From Paramicrosporidium saccamoebae (Eukaryota > Rozellomycota), in assembly GCA_002794465.1 (NCBI GenBank), contig MTSL01000065.1:9475-73474 (forward strand): a stretch of DNA of 64,000 nt, in the 5' to 3' direction. Below the pieces are notes generated by a model, which saw only the letters and a list, made by a program, of their open reading frames with translations, was not told the origin of the DNA and ran no database searches. Shown here in pieces: positions 9,346 to 19,201 of the stretch (position 1 is the stretch's first letter; the number at the start of each line of letters is the position of its first letter). A program made the position numbers and the translations under genes.

Positions 9346-9898
9346 ATGTGGACAAAGAGTCTCTTGCTAGGCTCACTTCTTGCGATGGTGGCGGTTTCTT
9401 GCTCGTATTATTGTAGCCAAGGTGCTTATATATAGGAGCAGCGCAAGTAGTTCCTCAAGCGCCACAGACGGTGCCGACGTTGCCAACTCAAAAGAGACGT
9501 CCTTTGATTTCCCACCTCGCATTCTCCGAGCAAGCACTTATCCCTTCTTTGGCCAAACTTCCACGATGCTGGAAACGGAGCACGATAAAGAGCCAGTAAG
9601 GCGAAACCTAAGCGGCACCCTGTATCCACGGTCCTCATCTAATGCAAATAACTGCTCGCCAGCGCCCAGAGTCCAGAGACTCTCGCCTAACTCGTATCCA
9701 TCGCACAAGCCGTCATTTCCTGGATTGGAAAAGCGCAGCCCGAAAATAATTAACACGCGGAGAAATTACTTTCCCGCAGGTGATTATTCCAGGGAACAAT
9801 TGCGACTTCAAGAAATGATGAGGCAGAGTAGTCCCGATCACGGGAATCCATCGAGTTTAGAGTCAAAGTCAACTGTGGATGGTCTGAACCTGCCATGA
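9346..9898 (+). CDS. Predicted secreted Ser-rich protein, 173 aa, one intron
   Basis: Exon 1 (9346-9404) encodes a signal-peptide-like start (MWTKSLLLGSLLAMVAVSC). A 31-nt GTATTA..TATATAG intron (9405-9435) joins it in phase 2 to exon 2 (9436-9898). The mature part opens with a serine run, is rich in Ser, Pro, Asn and basic residues, and has no domain I recognise. Without splicing the ATG frame stops after ~30 codons, while the long downstream frame has no ATG near its beginning, so the spliced model is much better. It borders the secreted-protein cluster at 10-12.5 kb but has a different signal peptide. Confidence 0.55.
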
Positions 9899-10270
9899 AC
9901 TGCGTAGCCGTCATATAGAATAGTAAACTAAAAGTTAACTTGCGCGCTCCAAACGAGCTATCAGGCCTCCGCGGCAGGGCTTTTAATATGATTCTAGTAA
10001 TTTTTGTAGTTTAATCATCGCCCTAAACGTTCATGGTCACACAAATCATTAGTGCTTGGGCAGTATCGAAATTTCGACATGATGCAGCATGGAAAATAAA
10101 ATAGGCGTTCAGTAAATCAAGACCTTATCATAAGAAGATAGTATAATCACGACCAGGGAGGGAGTACAAGTCCTTGCTAGCAATTTCACATTTATAAAGT
10201 GTCTATCAATGTGCGCCAGTCCAGTAGTCTCGATATCATAGCCAGGCGAGCACCTGGATCCAGTCTCGTG

Positions 10271-10495
10271 TTAATGGCCGTTCGCATTCCTAGCAGCCTT
10301 CTTTTCAATTCGTTTAATAGCTTCTGCCTCGGCTGCGGACCTTGGGCTCCAATTGATCCTCTTTTGGAAAAGTATTCCATTCATAGTCTCCCAATGATTT
10401 CGTGACTTTGGAGTGTTATCGGCCATTTTCCTACCAGCTCTAGAGGCAGAAACGACACAGACGAGCGCGAGGATGACAGTAGCAGCAAAATTCAT
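10271..10495 (-). CDS. Small secreted protein, MNF signal-peptide family, 74 aa
   Basis: Begins MNFAATVILALVCVVSAS, a clear signal peptide shared with the genes at 11005, 11783 and 39377. The mature part is ~55 residues, basic and low in cysteine, with the segment RINWSPRSAAEAE, which pairs with RINWSPSFVAESE in the 11005 gene. ATG 10495 sits in a conserved leader (CAACGTATCTTCC then CG before ATG), with a TATA-like CATAAAAT ~50 bp upstream. Function is unknown; secretion is predicted from sequence. Confidence 0.6.
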   Translation of the reverse strand: MNFAATVILALVCVVSASRAGRKMADNTPKSRNHWETMNGILFQKRINWSPRSAAEAEAIKRIEKKAARNANGH

Positions 10496-11004
10496 CGGTC
10501 GGAAGATACGTTGAATGCGCCCCGGCCAACATGGCCGTCGATTTTATGGTCCTATGGGCGACTGATAAATTGCCACTACGGTGCCGTCCATAGATTCTGT
10601 CGCTAAAGGTTTGTCGAACCCCATCCCGAAACGTCCTTGGCTTCACAAACCATTAGTGGTTGGACAGTATCGGAGATTTCTCCATGATGCAGCATGGAAA
10701 ATAAAATAGGCACTCTGTAAATCGACACTTTATCGTGAAATAGTATAGTTACGGGCGAGGGATTGAGTGCAAGGTCTGCTAAACAGCATTCACTTACTAG
10801 TGGTGAGTCCGACCTAGATAGCGGTCTCACAGTCCAGTTTGATTATATTAAAAATGGCCACCTATAAAGAAGCCATACGCTCTAATAAAAGTAAGCTAAC
10901 CCATCAACAAGGTCTTTATCAACAATATCGCATTTATAAAATATCTACCAATGTGCACTGGTCTCAAGATTAAAGCTAAGTGGGCACCTGGATCTAATTT
11001 TGTA
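10496..11004. other. Spacer inside the secreted-protein cluster
   Basis: Contains the leader and TATA-like box of the 10271 gene, then the second copy of the intergenic repeat (10630-10780). No additional gene is supported; the open frames present lack signal peptides or conserved features. Confidence 0.5.
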
Positions 11005-11235
11005 CTAGTAATGGCTTGCACTCCTATCCACTCTCTGTTCAGTCTGTTGGATGTTCTCCGATTCGGCCACGAAACTTGGACTCCAATTGATTCTCCTATG
11101 GAAAGATGCCCCATTCACCCTTTCCCAATGCCTTTGTGACTTTGGGGTATTATTGACCATTCTCCTACCAACTCTAGAAGCTGAAATGGCACAAACGAGC
11201 GTGAGGATGAGGATGACAGTAGCAACAAAATTCAT
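11005..11235 (-). CDS. Small secreted protein, MNF signal-peptide family, 76 aa
   Basis: Paralogue of the gene at 10271: signal peptide MNFVATVILILTLVCAISAS, then a short mature part with NNTPKSQRHWERVNG and RINWSPS segments in the same order. Several substitutions have accumulated in the mature half while the signal peptide and 5' leader (GTTGACCAGGGA..CG-ATG) stay close to the other members. A TATAAAAG box lies about 45 bp before ATG 11235. The function is unknown. Confidence 0.6.
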   Translation of the reverse strand: MNFVATVILILTLVCAISASRVGRRMVNNTPKSQRHWERVNGASFHRRINWSPSFVAESENIQQTEQRVDRSASHY

Positions 11236-11574
11236 CGTTCGAATGTATTGGATGCTCCCTGGTCAACAACCATCGCTTTTATAGCCTTGCGGCCGACTGC
11301 TAAATTGGCCCTACGGAGCCTTCTGTGAATTTTACCACTGGCGATTTTCAATACCCACCCCCAATACCTGAACAGCGCCCTATCTCTATGATATAATCTC
11401 ATTACATCTGTCCTCGCCAACACCATGGTGGCGGCTATAAATCTTGACGGCTTCGGCATTGCCTCAAACGTCCATGGCCGCGCATTAATTGTTGAACATT
11501 ATCGGAAACCCAAAAATTTCGTCATGATGCAGTATGGAGACTATAAATTGTCCGGTAAGTCCAGGCCAAATATA

Positions 11575-11735
11575 ATACTTGACAAATGATCTTGGGATTA
11601 GTTGGGCATTTGAGGATAATTCTCCAGTTTGAAGAAGATGGTAAAAATCATCTCTCTACGATTTTAAGATTAGCAGTAAACGGGCTCTCTTCTCACCTGA
11701 ATTTAACTGGGCGCTAGTTGCGTGAGAGTATGTAG
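11575..11735 (+). repeat. MITE-like repeat, diverged copy
   Basis: Contains GATTAGTTGGGCATTTGAGGATAATTC and later TAAGATTAGCAGTAAACGGGC and TTCTCACCTGA, in the same order as the copies at 41607, 48342, 58422 and 62434. The terminal ACTACGCGACA is degraded. The boundaries are approximate. Confidence 0.6.
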
Positions 11736-11782
11736 GAAAATCAAATTTTACAACCAAAGGTCATTCTTTATTACAAACCTTG

Positions 11783-12499
11783 TTAGTAACCATATTTCCT
11801 TCGCTCAGCTTCCCGTTTGGCTCTTCTAGCAGCTGCATCAGAAGCTATTTCTGCATCTCTCTCGGCTGCAATTTCATCAGCAATTCTACTTCTACGAGCA
11901 ATAGACTCTTTTTCCCACTCGGCAGCCTCGAGCTCGGCTTGTTCTTCAGCAGCCTGACGCTCAGCTCGTTCTTCAGCGGCCCTGCGCTCGGCTTCTTCTT
12001 CAGCAGCCTTACGCTCGGCCTCCTTTTTGGCAGCTTGTAGTTCGTTATATTTTTTCAGAATGGGGGCCACAGTAGGAGCAACCAGCTTTCTATAATATTC
12101 CGCATCTTTTACCTCTTCCTCGGCATCTTTGCTTTCGGGCTTTAGATTACGATTTTTCTGCAACTTGTCTCCCTCTTCCTCAGCATCTTCTACTTTGGGG
12201 CTTAGACCACGATCTCTCCACGATTTCTCTAGCTCCTCCATAGCTTTGGGGTCGGTGAGCGACTTGCCAGCGGCCTTATTTTTGGCCATCATTGCTAGCT
12301 GCTCTTTGCTTCTTTGCTCACGCTTAGCATCCTCTTCTACAGCTCTTTTGTAGTCTTCTTTCTTGGGGTATCTTCTTTTCAACATACCATCATACTGTTG
12401 TGACTCTAGAGTTTTCTCGGCTTCCTTTCCATCGACTTTCGCCCTAGAGGCAGTCGCGACACAGACGAGCGCGAGGAAGACAGTGGCAGTAAGGTTCAT
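11783..12499 (-). CDS. Secreted charged coiled-coil protein, MNF family, 238 aa
   Basis: Signal peptide MNLTATVFLALVCVATAS, matching the family at 10271, 11005 and 39377. The mature protein is highly charged, rich in Glu, Lys, Arg and Ala, and from about residue 160 consists of repeated EAERKAAEE-type heptads that predict a long helix or coiled coil. There are no cysteines in the mature part and no known domain. ATG 12499 is preceded by the conserved leader (GACCAGGGAACACTCAACGT) and a TATAAATT box at ~12543-12550. A secreted structural or host-interacting protein is plausible but unproven. Confidence 0.65.
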   Translation of the reverse strand: MNLTATVFLALVCVATASRAKVDGKEAEKTLESQQYDGMLKRRYPKKEDYKRAVEEDAKREQRSKEQLAMMAKNKAAGKSLTDPKAMEELEKSWRDRGLSPKVEDAEEEGDKLQKNRNLKPESKDAEEEVKDAEYYRKLVAPTVAPILKKYNELQAAKKEAERKAAEEEAERRAAEERAERQAAEEQAELEAAEWEKESIARRSRIADEIAAERDAEIASDAAARRAKREAERRKYGY

Positions 12500-13225
12500 C
12501 GTTTAGAAGATACGTTGAGTGTTCCCTGGTCAACAATTGTTGAATTTATAGCACCACGTGGCCATAGCATCTGTTGGACGAATCATCGTTCACCTCGTCA
12601 ACATGGTACCGGGCACGAATGATTGGCTGCAGTAAATTGAGGTTCCACTGTCTAATGTGAAACATTCTATATTGTGAGACTTGCAATAGCACTCTTTCCT
12701 GAGGGTATCTGACACGTGGTGGGGCAACTTGCGCTTAATAAAGAATTACTGTAGAATGAGTTGGTCTCTGTTACATACTAGAACCAGCTTTCGTCTGGCA
12801 TGCATGATAAGGCTCCTGTACGTGGGCCGTTGTGACACCACGAGACAGTATCGATCCGGGAGTATCTCCTATCACATAGCAAGCAATTTGAACCGAAGAA
12901 GGGCATTTTTATAATACAAGATGGGATATCTAATATAAAACGATATCCCCTTATGATGTGGAGTCTCAACTCAAATAGCCATCCCACAAGTCAGATCCGG
13001 TTAGTGAAATGCATCTACAAGTCAGATCCGGTTAATAAAATGCATCTATAAGTCAGGTCCGTTTAGTAAAGTGCACTTATAATATGCCATACAGTTAAAT
13101 AAAGACATTTTCCCGTTTATCCTACATCTAATAAATAAGCCCTCACAACAAGTGTGTCAATGTCCAGTTATGAGGGCTAAGCATCACGTAGCTGCACGTT
13201 GGAATCGACTGCCGGGTATTAATGA
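12500..13225. other. Intergenic region with a 31-bp tandem repeat
   Basis: Next to the promoter of the 11783 gene this holds no supported gene. At 12986-13078 there are three tandem 31-bp units beginning ACAAGTCAGATCCGGTTAGT (starts 12986, 13017, 13048). The rest is AT-rich with no tRNA-like fold that I could recognise. Confidence 0.65.
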
Positions 13226-14158
13226 CTATAGCTCCTGGTAAGAGTCCGCCTTGGTGGGTTGCTCAACCGCGTCCTGGGTGCTCGTGGTCGGTGTAGGATC
13301 TAAAAGCAAAGAATCCTGCGTCGCAGAAATAATAGACTCGACAACATTCGATGAGGCCAAGGCACTTACAGCGGCATCCAAGGACACATTGATAGGCTCG
13401 ACAACATTTGATGAAGCCAAAGTGCTCACAGCAGTGTCCACGGTCACATGGATAGGCTCCCTGTGGGGATAAACCAGTCGGAACACAAAGGCTACGCAAC
13501 GATAGATCCAGGGAAAGATGAACCGCGGGAACCATAGCCGTTTTCCAGCAATATACAGCAACACTAGCGAATACATTCCCACTGCCGCCATTATAAGCAT
13601 CCGATCCGTCTTTTCCCTCCTCCACAAATTTGCAATCATCCTCTTGCTTGTCGTGAGCACTCCACCAAACACGGTGTAGGTTTCTGCAGTCGCCTGCATC
13701 CGTTTAGTGCTGCGTGCCATAATTTCAAAGCTCGCCTCGGAGCGGAGGAGCTCGTCCTGCATGGTTTGGGTTAGGGTGCAAAGCGAATCGGTAATGTCCT
13801 GTGCAAGAGAGTCGGCAGGCTGAACGGGAGCGGCAATACGACGGACCAATTGAGAGCGTGCGGATGGCTGAGCAGTGAGGGCAGACCGTGCAGATATGAC
13901 GGCCTGGTGTTCAGAGGAAAAGAGTCGCTCGTAAGTGGTGCGGTGAGAGGAAATGTCAAGGTCTGGACACAATGCCGTGTAGCCAGTGCACCTTGTAATG
14001 GCTGAATCGTAATTAGCTAGCATTCGCTTTGTCTCGCGATGAATCACCTCCAGTTCAAAAGTTGACTTTACCCCGCTTTTAATCAACTCGATTTTGCCTC
14101 TAATATTCTGTGACAGCGTCTCCAGTGAGGCAAGTAATGTCTCTACTGATTCATTCAT
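13226..14158 (-). CDS. SEC20: Golgi-to-ER SNARE Sec20 (BNIP1), 310 aa
   Basis: A Sec20-type Qb-SNARE: SNARE helix around LTQTMQDELLRSEASFEIM and the following STKRMQATAETY.VF segment, then a membrane span (MLIMAAVGMYSLVLLYIAG). It tethers and fuses COPI vesicles at the ER with Use1 and Ufe1. Start chosen at ATG 14158 (MNESVETLL); an upstream in-frame ATG at 14194 would add 12 residues and overlap the Gemin2 start. The lumenal tail is unusually long (~95 residues) and contains a tandem ~20-residue duplication (EPI.V..D.AVS.LASSNVV twice). It ends in SYQEL, faintly like the HDEL tail of yeast Sec20. Confidence 0.8.
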   Translation of the reverse strand: MNESVETLLASLETLSQNIRGKIELIKSGVKSTFELEVIHRETKRMLANYDSAITRCTGYTALCPDLDISSHRTTYERLFSSEHQAVISARSALTAQPSARSQLVRRIAAPVQPADSLAQDITDSLCTLTQTMQDELLRSEASFEIMARSTKRMQATAETYTVFGGVLTTSKRMIANLWRREKTDRMLIMAAVGMYSLVLLYIAGKRLWFPRFIFPWIYRCVAFVFRLVYPHREPIHVTVDTAVSTLASSNVVEPINVSLDAAVSALASSNVVESIISATQDSLLLDPTPTTSTQDAVEQPTKADSYQEL

Positions 14159-14192
14159 TGTGAAAAGAAAGAAAAATACAAATACCCGTTTC

Positions 14193-14960
14193 ATGTCCTC
14201 GGATGAAGAGGGTCAGGTCTGGTCGGCCAATAGTGATTCCGAGGTGGAAGAATGGACCCTAAGAGGGATATTGCCGGTGGCACCTATGGACGCTGGCTTT
14301 GATCCAGAAGCTGTTCCTGAATGCGGTGAGGAATACCTTCGTCTAGTTCGATACCAGAGTGAGCGTCTTCCTCTAGTCCAGTTGCCAGAGCAACCTGTTG
14401 TATCCACAGCAAAAACACGCTTTGAGGAATACACCAGGTTAGATGCAGTCCTTAATGCCACTGACGTCGAAAAACTTTCAACCCGCGAGTGGGCTGACAA
14501 GGTTGTTGAAACATTCCAAAGCGGCTGTATCAAAGACTATGATGGTAGCGCAGAGGGCTGGCCCGTCTTTGGAGACACCGACGGATGGCATCGACATCTC
14601 TATGGACAGCCCAGCGAAGAGGGTGCTGTTTCCATCGAACCCGACGATCTGTTATGCTCTCCCCCTGAACAACGACAGATCCATCAGTTACTTCGATTTC
14701 ATCATAAATGGACAATATCCGGCGTGACTGAGCGACAATATAGATGGATAATCCGTCTCCTCCAATGTGTTGATCCAAGGCTGAGTGCAAAAGAGACTTC
14801 TGATTTGAGGGAGCTGGCAATCCAATGTGCTACACTACGCACCACCTCATTAACTACCATGTTGGATACAGACGAATTGTTCTATGTAAATGGAATCATC
14901 TCGATCATAGCGCGTGTTTTTGGACAGTCTGATTTACTATTGTTTAAAGAAAATTTGTAG
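14193..14960 (+). CDS. GEMIN2: Gemin2/SIP1-like SMN-complex protein, 255 aa
   Basis: Matches Gemin2 (SIP1) in order: an acidic N-terminus, PEAVPECGEEYLRLVRYQSERLP, a central EGWPVFGDTDGWHRHLYG segment, and the helical C-terminal domain (RWIIRLLQCVDPRLS..LRELAIQCATLR). Gemin2 holds the Sm ring and assembles snRNP cores in the cytoplasm. ATG 14193 is 34 bp from the SEC20 ATG on the other strand; starts further upstream would run into SEC20. Its 3' end overlaps the CAF-1 gene by 17 bp. Its presence fits an intron-rich genome. Confidence 0.8.
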   Translation: MSSDEEGQVWSANSDSEVEEWTLRGILPVAPMDAGFDPEAVPECGEEYLRLVRYQSERLPLVQLPEQPVVSTAKTRFEEYTRLDAVLNATDVEKLSTREWADKVVETFQSGCIKDYDGSAEGWPVFGDTDGWHRHLYGQPSEEGAVSIEPDDLLCSPPEQRQIHQLLRFHHKWTISGVTERQYRWIIRLLQCVDPRLSAKETSDLRELAIQCATLRTTSLTTMLDTDELFYVNGIISIIARVFGQSDLLLFKENL

Positions 14961-16340
14961 AAATTAAAGTGGGCTGTATCCTTCTTTTGGGTGGTTGAGT
15001 ATTGTCACTTGGCGGATCAACCGTCATGTCCACGGAACTGACTTCCAGCACATCTATCGGATCAGACGAGGGAAGACGGGAAGAATCGGCCATAACATTG
15101 AAGAACTGTGGCGGCACTCTTTTAATCTGTGATGCATTTAACTCGACCATGATCTCTCGCTGCTGTTCCTCTGGAAGTGTCTCCCCAAGCTCTTCCCGAC
15201 TGAAGGAAACCAAAGAACAGAAGCCGTCGGTGGAAGCAACCAGTAGTGTGTAGCCATCAGCTGACCAGCTGGCGTCAGTAAGGCTTCCATAGTGCAAATC
15301 GCGACAAGTTGCAATGGGAATACTCTGACGAGTGTCAAAAATTGCTACCATATCCATGGTAAAGACGGCATACACCATCCGATACGGCCTAGCCAGCCAA
15401 GAATCGCCCTCAAGTTGGAAGAAACGGGGGTTGCATCGGACTCCAAGGACCGGTCTGTCAAATCCCCCAATCTGTGCCACAGGTGTTCCACTGATCTGGG
15501 AACGGCTTTGAATGTAAAAACAATTTCCATTTCCAGCGGGAAGGATCACTAATCCTCCATCTGGCGTAAATGCCGGGCGCCTGAAAAAGGACACGAGCGT
15601 CTCGTCGTGGAAATAATGTCCAGTCGTGGATTTGACCAATTTGTTAAGGGGAAGTGCCTGGAGCGTGCCATCCCGCCTTGTGCTCGTCTTCCAAATCTTT
15701 ACTGATCGATCACAACTCTCTGACACTAAATATCTTCCCAACGGATCCCACGCCACGCCCTGTACAAAATGCTGATGATCCCTCAATAGCTTTACACGCT
15801 TCTCTATAAACCGTCATTAGGCCCTATAGTAAATTGTACGTGTGGATAGTTCCCATATCTGGGCAGTATTGTCAGTGAGGCCAATTAGCACATATCGATC
15901 GTCGGGCGACCAGGCCAAGTCGTAAATATCCTCCCTATCAGACACTCGAATTATTGCCACTGCCGCCCAATATTCGCTGCTCTCATCCTCCTCCCCAAAC
16001 ATTTTCGAATGGGCAATCGGATGCTCACTCTGTCGCCAGATGATAAGGGTGCCACCATCGCCGGCCGAGGCAAGCAGAGTTCCAGAGGACGCAAAACGCA
16101 CACAATTAACCGGCCGACTGTGGCGAGAAAGTGTGGCGCAATATTCTGGGATGACCTCGCCGTCATTCTGGCTCGCAAGTTTCCACACCTACATATTCTA
16201 CACCCACCCACCGGCATGGCTACTCTTATATTGTTATCACCGCCGGCGGTTACCATACGCGTCGAGTCATTTCTGTCAAAATCCACACTGAACACGGGCA
16301 GCTTGTCATGCCAATGGATTCTCAATACTTTTGCCAGCAT
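14944..16340 (-). CDS. CAC2: CAF-1 p60 subunit (Cac2/CHAF1B), 441 aa, two introns
   Basis: WD40 subunit of chromatin assembly factor 1, which deposits H3-H4 on newly made DNA. Exons on the minus strand: 16224-16340, 15840-16188, 14944-15803; introns of 35 nt (16189-16223) and 36 nt (15804-15839), with phases 0 and 1. Spliced joins read GGDNNIR/VWKLASQ and ELST-QKRVKLLRDHQHFVQG. Diagnostic p60 segments are HFVQGVAWDPLGRYL, FFRRPAFTPDGG and SADGYTLLVASTDGFCSLVSF. The start is ATG 16340. The stop lies inside the last codons of Gemin2 (convergent overlap 14944-14960). Confidence 0.9.
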
Positions 16341-16407
16341 AAGAAATAAACTAAATTAATTGTTGATCTACGGTCTATCGCAGTTGCAATTGCAGTTACA
16401 GTCCTGG

Positions 16408-17784
16408 TCAACGATAAAGACGGGAAATGGTGCTTCCAGTACTGGCAAGCAATATAAAGACCCCAAAGACAAACAGTCCCTTGGAGAGGGTACGGGTGGT
16501 CCGAGAATATTGATCTTTGGGAGACAGCTTGAGATAGCATGCTGCTGGGAATATAAAGGCTAGAGCGGAGGCTGCTAAACCACCAGTGATTTCCAGGATC
16601 AACTCGAGATTTGTGTATCCCAGACACACGGCAGTAGTCACACTAACCAACGTCGAGGTGATCAAGTAATGGGACCATTCGGGAGGCTTGGCACCAAAGA
16701 GAGTCGTGCTGAGGACTTCACGGGCCACAAAACAATCAAGTGGATAAGTCAGTCCCAAAGACACTGCCAACAATACTCGTGCCATGTTAATGGCAACCGA
16801 AGTCATGCCGAAATTGTTCAGCACATTGGCCTCAGTGTCCTCACCAAAACACAGATACACTGGCACGGAAAGGATCACGGAGGCCAGCAGCGATATTCCG
16901 GTGGAGAGATGGGTGACCACGGCAAATGACGACACGGATGGAATCTCCAAAGAGTCGTGAATTTCAAAAGAATTGTGATGACAGACAAAAGCAAAACTGA
17001 TAATTCCAAGAGAATCAAGGAACCCCCATCCGACCAAATTAATTGGACCTGGAGTAAAGGCCACCGGTGCCTCTATAACAATGGCAAAAATGATAAAAAT
17101 CACAGAAACTAGGGCGAGGAGTGAGAAATTTCCCAAGAAAGTCAGATTCCTCGATAAAGACAATGGAAGCATGCCAAATATAGTGGTAACGAGGATAACA
17201 AACGCCCTCTCGGCAAGAATAGACTCGGGCAGATAGAATCCGGCAACGCGGGTGATATTGTCCGCAAGAATGATCACATAGGCACACATGCCTCCCAGAG
17301 AAAAGACGACCTGGAAGAGTCCACAGACCACTGATCCGGGAAATCCATATGCACGCCCCATTAAATCTTGGTACGAGCTCGCACATGCGAGACGGCCAGT
17401 CCTTATGAGCAAAAGAATGGACCAATCCACAACCACCGTCACCACTGCTAACAAAACCAACCCCAGAATCAGACCACTCTTCATCATGGCATAGGGCAAT
17501 CCCATCAATCCCGCTCCCAATATGGAGTTTGTGAAATTAAGAGTCGCCAGCACCGCCGAGCCAACGCCCTGATTCTTGCTCAGCAACAGCAAACTGCTGT
17601 TGGAGTGGCTGCGTTTTCGCCCGCCAACTTCCAACTCATAGGTCTGCTCGCAGGGCTGCAGCTCGTAACTGTCATCACGACTTACGAAACGGCTACTCAA
17701 CGAGAGGAGCGAATCAAAGAGAGGCGCGCGCTTAAGACGGACTGATTTGAGGATGAGCGGAGAGTCACTAGTCTGGTCGGGCAT
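16408..17784 (-). CDS. Vacuolar-type amino-acid transporter (AVT/SLC38), 458 aa
   Basis: An Aa_trans family permease with about 11 membrane spans. The first span carries the family signature TLNFTNSILGAGLMGLPYAM; later TM segments include SLGGMCAYVIILADNITRV and AFVCHHNSFEIHDSL. It resembles Avt5/6/7 and SLC38-type transporters, which export neutral or acidic amino acids from the vacuole or lysosome. The polar N-terminus of ~70 residues is typical. It starts at ATG 17784, with a TATAAATAG box at 17806-17814 (22 bp upstream), implying a very short 5' UTR. The stop is TGA 16408-16410. It is 45 bp downstream of CDC8 on the same strand. The exact substrate cannot be told. Confidence 0.8.
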   Translation of the reverse strand: MPDQTSDSPLILKSVRLKRAPLFDSLLSLSSRFVSRDDSYELQPCEQTYELEVGGRKRSHSNSSLLLLSKNQGVGSAVLATLNFTNSILGAGLMGLPYAMMKSGLILGLVLLAVVTVVVDWSILLLIRTGRLACASSYQDLMGRAYGFPGSVVCGLFQVVFSLGGMCAYVIILADNITRVAGFYLPESILAERAFVILVTTIFGMLPLSLSRNLTFLGNFSLLALVSVIFIIFAIVIEAPVAFTPGPINLVGWGFLDSLGIISFAFVCHHNSFEIHDSLEIPSVSSFAVVTHLSTGISLLASVILSVPVYLCFGEDTEANVLNNFGMTSVAINMARVLLAVSLGLTYPLDCFVAREVLSTTLFGAKPPEWSHYLITSTLVSVTTAVCLGYTNLELILEITGGLAASALAFIFPAACYLKLSPKDQYSRTTRTLSKGLFVFGVFILLASTGSTISRLYR

Positions 17785-17805
17785 GCCGAGATTGTCGAAT
17801 GACGA

Positions 17806-17814
17806 CTATTTATA
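17806..17814 (-). promoter_or_regulatory. TATA box of the amino-acid transporter gene
   Basis: TATAAATAG on the minus strand, 22 bp upstream of ATG 17784, inside the 45-bp gap to CDC8. The position implies a 5' UTR close to zero length, or that the transcript begins at or after the ATG, unless another start site is used. Confidence 0.45.
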
Positions 17815-17829
17815 GGTTATTGAGTTATG

Positions 17830-18580
17830 CTACCAGTCGAGATGTTTGAGTGGTAGTGGGCTTGTCAGCAACTCTGTTATTCTAGTAAAAGTTGCAGCCT
17901 TAATCTTTTCTGTAACCTCCTCGATACTTCCTTGTCCATCGACAATCTACAAATTCAGTCTGGCAAGCACTAGCGACGTACGATCCAAGAATCATCCTTG
18001 AGGCTATCAAATGTAGCGCGAACCTTGACTTGGAGCTCGACTTGCTCGTACCTTTCCTCGCCAAATCCATCGCGCCCCAATGCACCCTCAATTGGCACAT
18101 CCAGGAAAATTACCAAATCGGGTTTAGGCAGTCCACGGTCTGGGGCCTTGCACCAATCGAGAGACAGACCCTTGGCAGCCGAATATGCCACTCCTGACAA
18201 TGCATATCGATCCAGCACCAGCGCAGTGCCTGCTGCCAATGTATTCTCCATCTGTTCCCTACCAATGTTGGTGTGCATGCATTGGGTACCTTAGTTCCCA
18301 GCGGTTGGCGGAAAAGAGCAGATGGATGGCCTGATCATTTAACGATGAACTGCCAGTAAGATATTCGTTGATAATTTTCCCTATGGGAGTGGTGCGTTCT
18401 GGACGGTTAATGGAATGCAGGTCGCAATTTACCGGGAAATTTGACATATTCACTGGGCAATTCAAAAGTTTCCCGTAGCCAATCCTGCAAAAGTTTGCAC
18501 TGTGTCGTCTTTCCGCCACGATCACAACCCTCGACGGCAATTAAGAGACCTCTGTGTCCGTTTTTCGTCGACGCCACCAT
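17830..18580 (-). CDS. CDC8: Thymidylate kinase, 216 aa, three introns
   Basis: Makes dTDP from dTMP for DNA synthesis. Exons (minus): 18433-18580, 18290-18398, 17982-18258, 17830-17946; introns of 34 nt (18399-18432), 31 nt (18259-18289) and 35 nt (17947-17981); all phases close. Spliced protein: P-loop [12 protein letters not shown] near residue 18, the dTMP-binding [11 protein letters not shown] (joined across intron 1), [13 protein letters not shown] (across intron 2), [20 protein letters not shown], and [12 protein letters not shown]; the C-terminus [14 protein letters not shown] is joined across intron 3. The length equals other eukaryotic TMPKs. Start ATG 18580 is 21 bp from the end of the uS7m gene. 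Confidence 0.95.
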
Positions 18581-18601
18581 TACAATTTTGTTGATTTATT
18601 G

Positions 18602-19177
18602 TTAATTTGGATTCCGATGAGTGTTAAACCGTTTTATATAGAGAGTGCTTGTTCCTTGGATGATGCTGTCAAATTCATCCACAAGCGCCCTCACAATATC
18701 GGGTCTCCCACCAATATAACTCTTTCCATTCGCCTGCTCAATGACCCATCGCATGGCCATGGCCTCGGCATTTCTCGGATACAAGGCCAACGGCACAAAT
18801 CGTCTCGTAATCTTCGACTTGTAGTACTTGATCACTGGTTTGATTGCATCAACAGCAATTTGGATTGGATTGTCGACACCGTAACGCAGCCGGAGTTGAG
18901 CGTTAACAGAGGAGACGAGAGGCTCCCCACGTTGGCCTGCCTTGGTGAGGAGGGCAGAGAGGTGTCGGAGGAGGGCATGTGGGGTGGTAGGCCGATGATT
19001 CGCAGCGGGAGTCATGGAGAGCTGAGGGAGCGGGGGCCGCACTCCAAGCTTCGAAGCAAGTGAAGAGCCTGGTCCTACGCCAGGCGGGAATTTTGTGCTT
19101 ATTGAATACGTCCGCCGTAGCAGAGCACTCGGACCGATCGAATGAATGCAATGGAGTAGGTTCGCCGACAATCCCAT
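18602..19177 (-). CDS. RSM7: Mitochondrial ribosomal protein S7 (uS7m), 191 aa
   Basis: The C-terminal ~150 residues match bacterial-type uS7: a conserved helix pair including PVIKYYKSKITRRFVPLALY, NAEAMAMRWVIEQANGKS, and the end IKRFNTHRN, like the KREDTHRMAE motif of S7. The N-terminus (MGLSANLLHCIHSIGPSALL then RRTYSIST) looks like a mitochondrial targeting peptide. The frame is open far upstream but ATG 19177 gives the presequence and avoids the SNAPC1 gene, whose ATG is only 24 bp away on the other strand. It nucleates assembly of the small-subunit head in the mitoribosome. Confidence 0.75.
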   Translation of the reverse strand: MGLSANLLHCIHSIGPSALLRRTYSISTKFPPGVGPGSSLASKLGVRPPLPQLSMTPAANHRPTTPHALLRHLSALLTKAGQRGEPLVSSVNAQLRLRYGVDNPIQIAVDAIKPVIKYYKSKITRRFVPLALYPRNAEAMAMRWVIEQANGKSYIGGRPDIVRALVDEFDSIIQGTSTLYIKRFNTHRNPN

Positions 19178-19201
19178 TGATTCGAAGCCCTGGTTTGCGG
19201 C

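Larger units (their letters stand above)
10020..11545. repeat. Three diverged copies of a ~120-bp intergenic repeat
   Basis: Similar segments at about 10020-10170, 10630-10780 and 11460-11545 share CATGATGCAGCATGGAAAATA and flanking blocks (for example AACGTYCWTGG..CA at the left end, ATAGTATARTYACG at the right end). They lie between and around the small secreted genes at 10271 and 11005, so the gene-plus-spacer unit (~0.6-0.8 kb) was duplicated in tandem. The third copy is partial. Confidence 0.7.
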
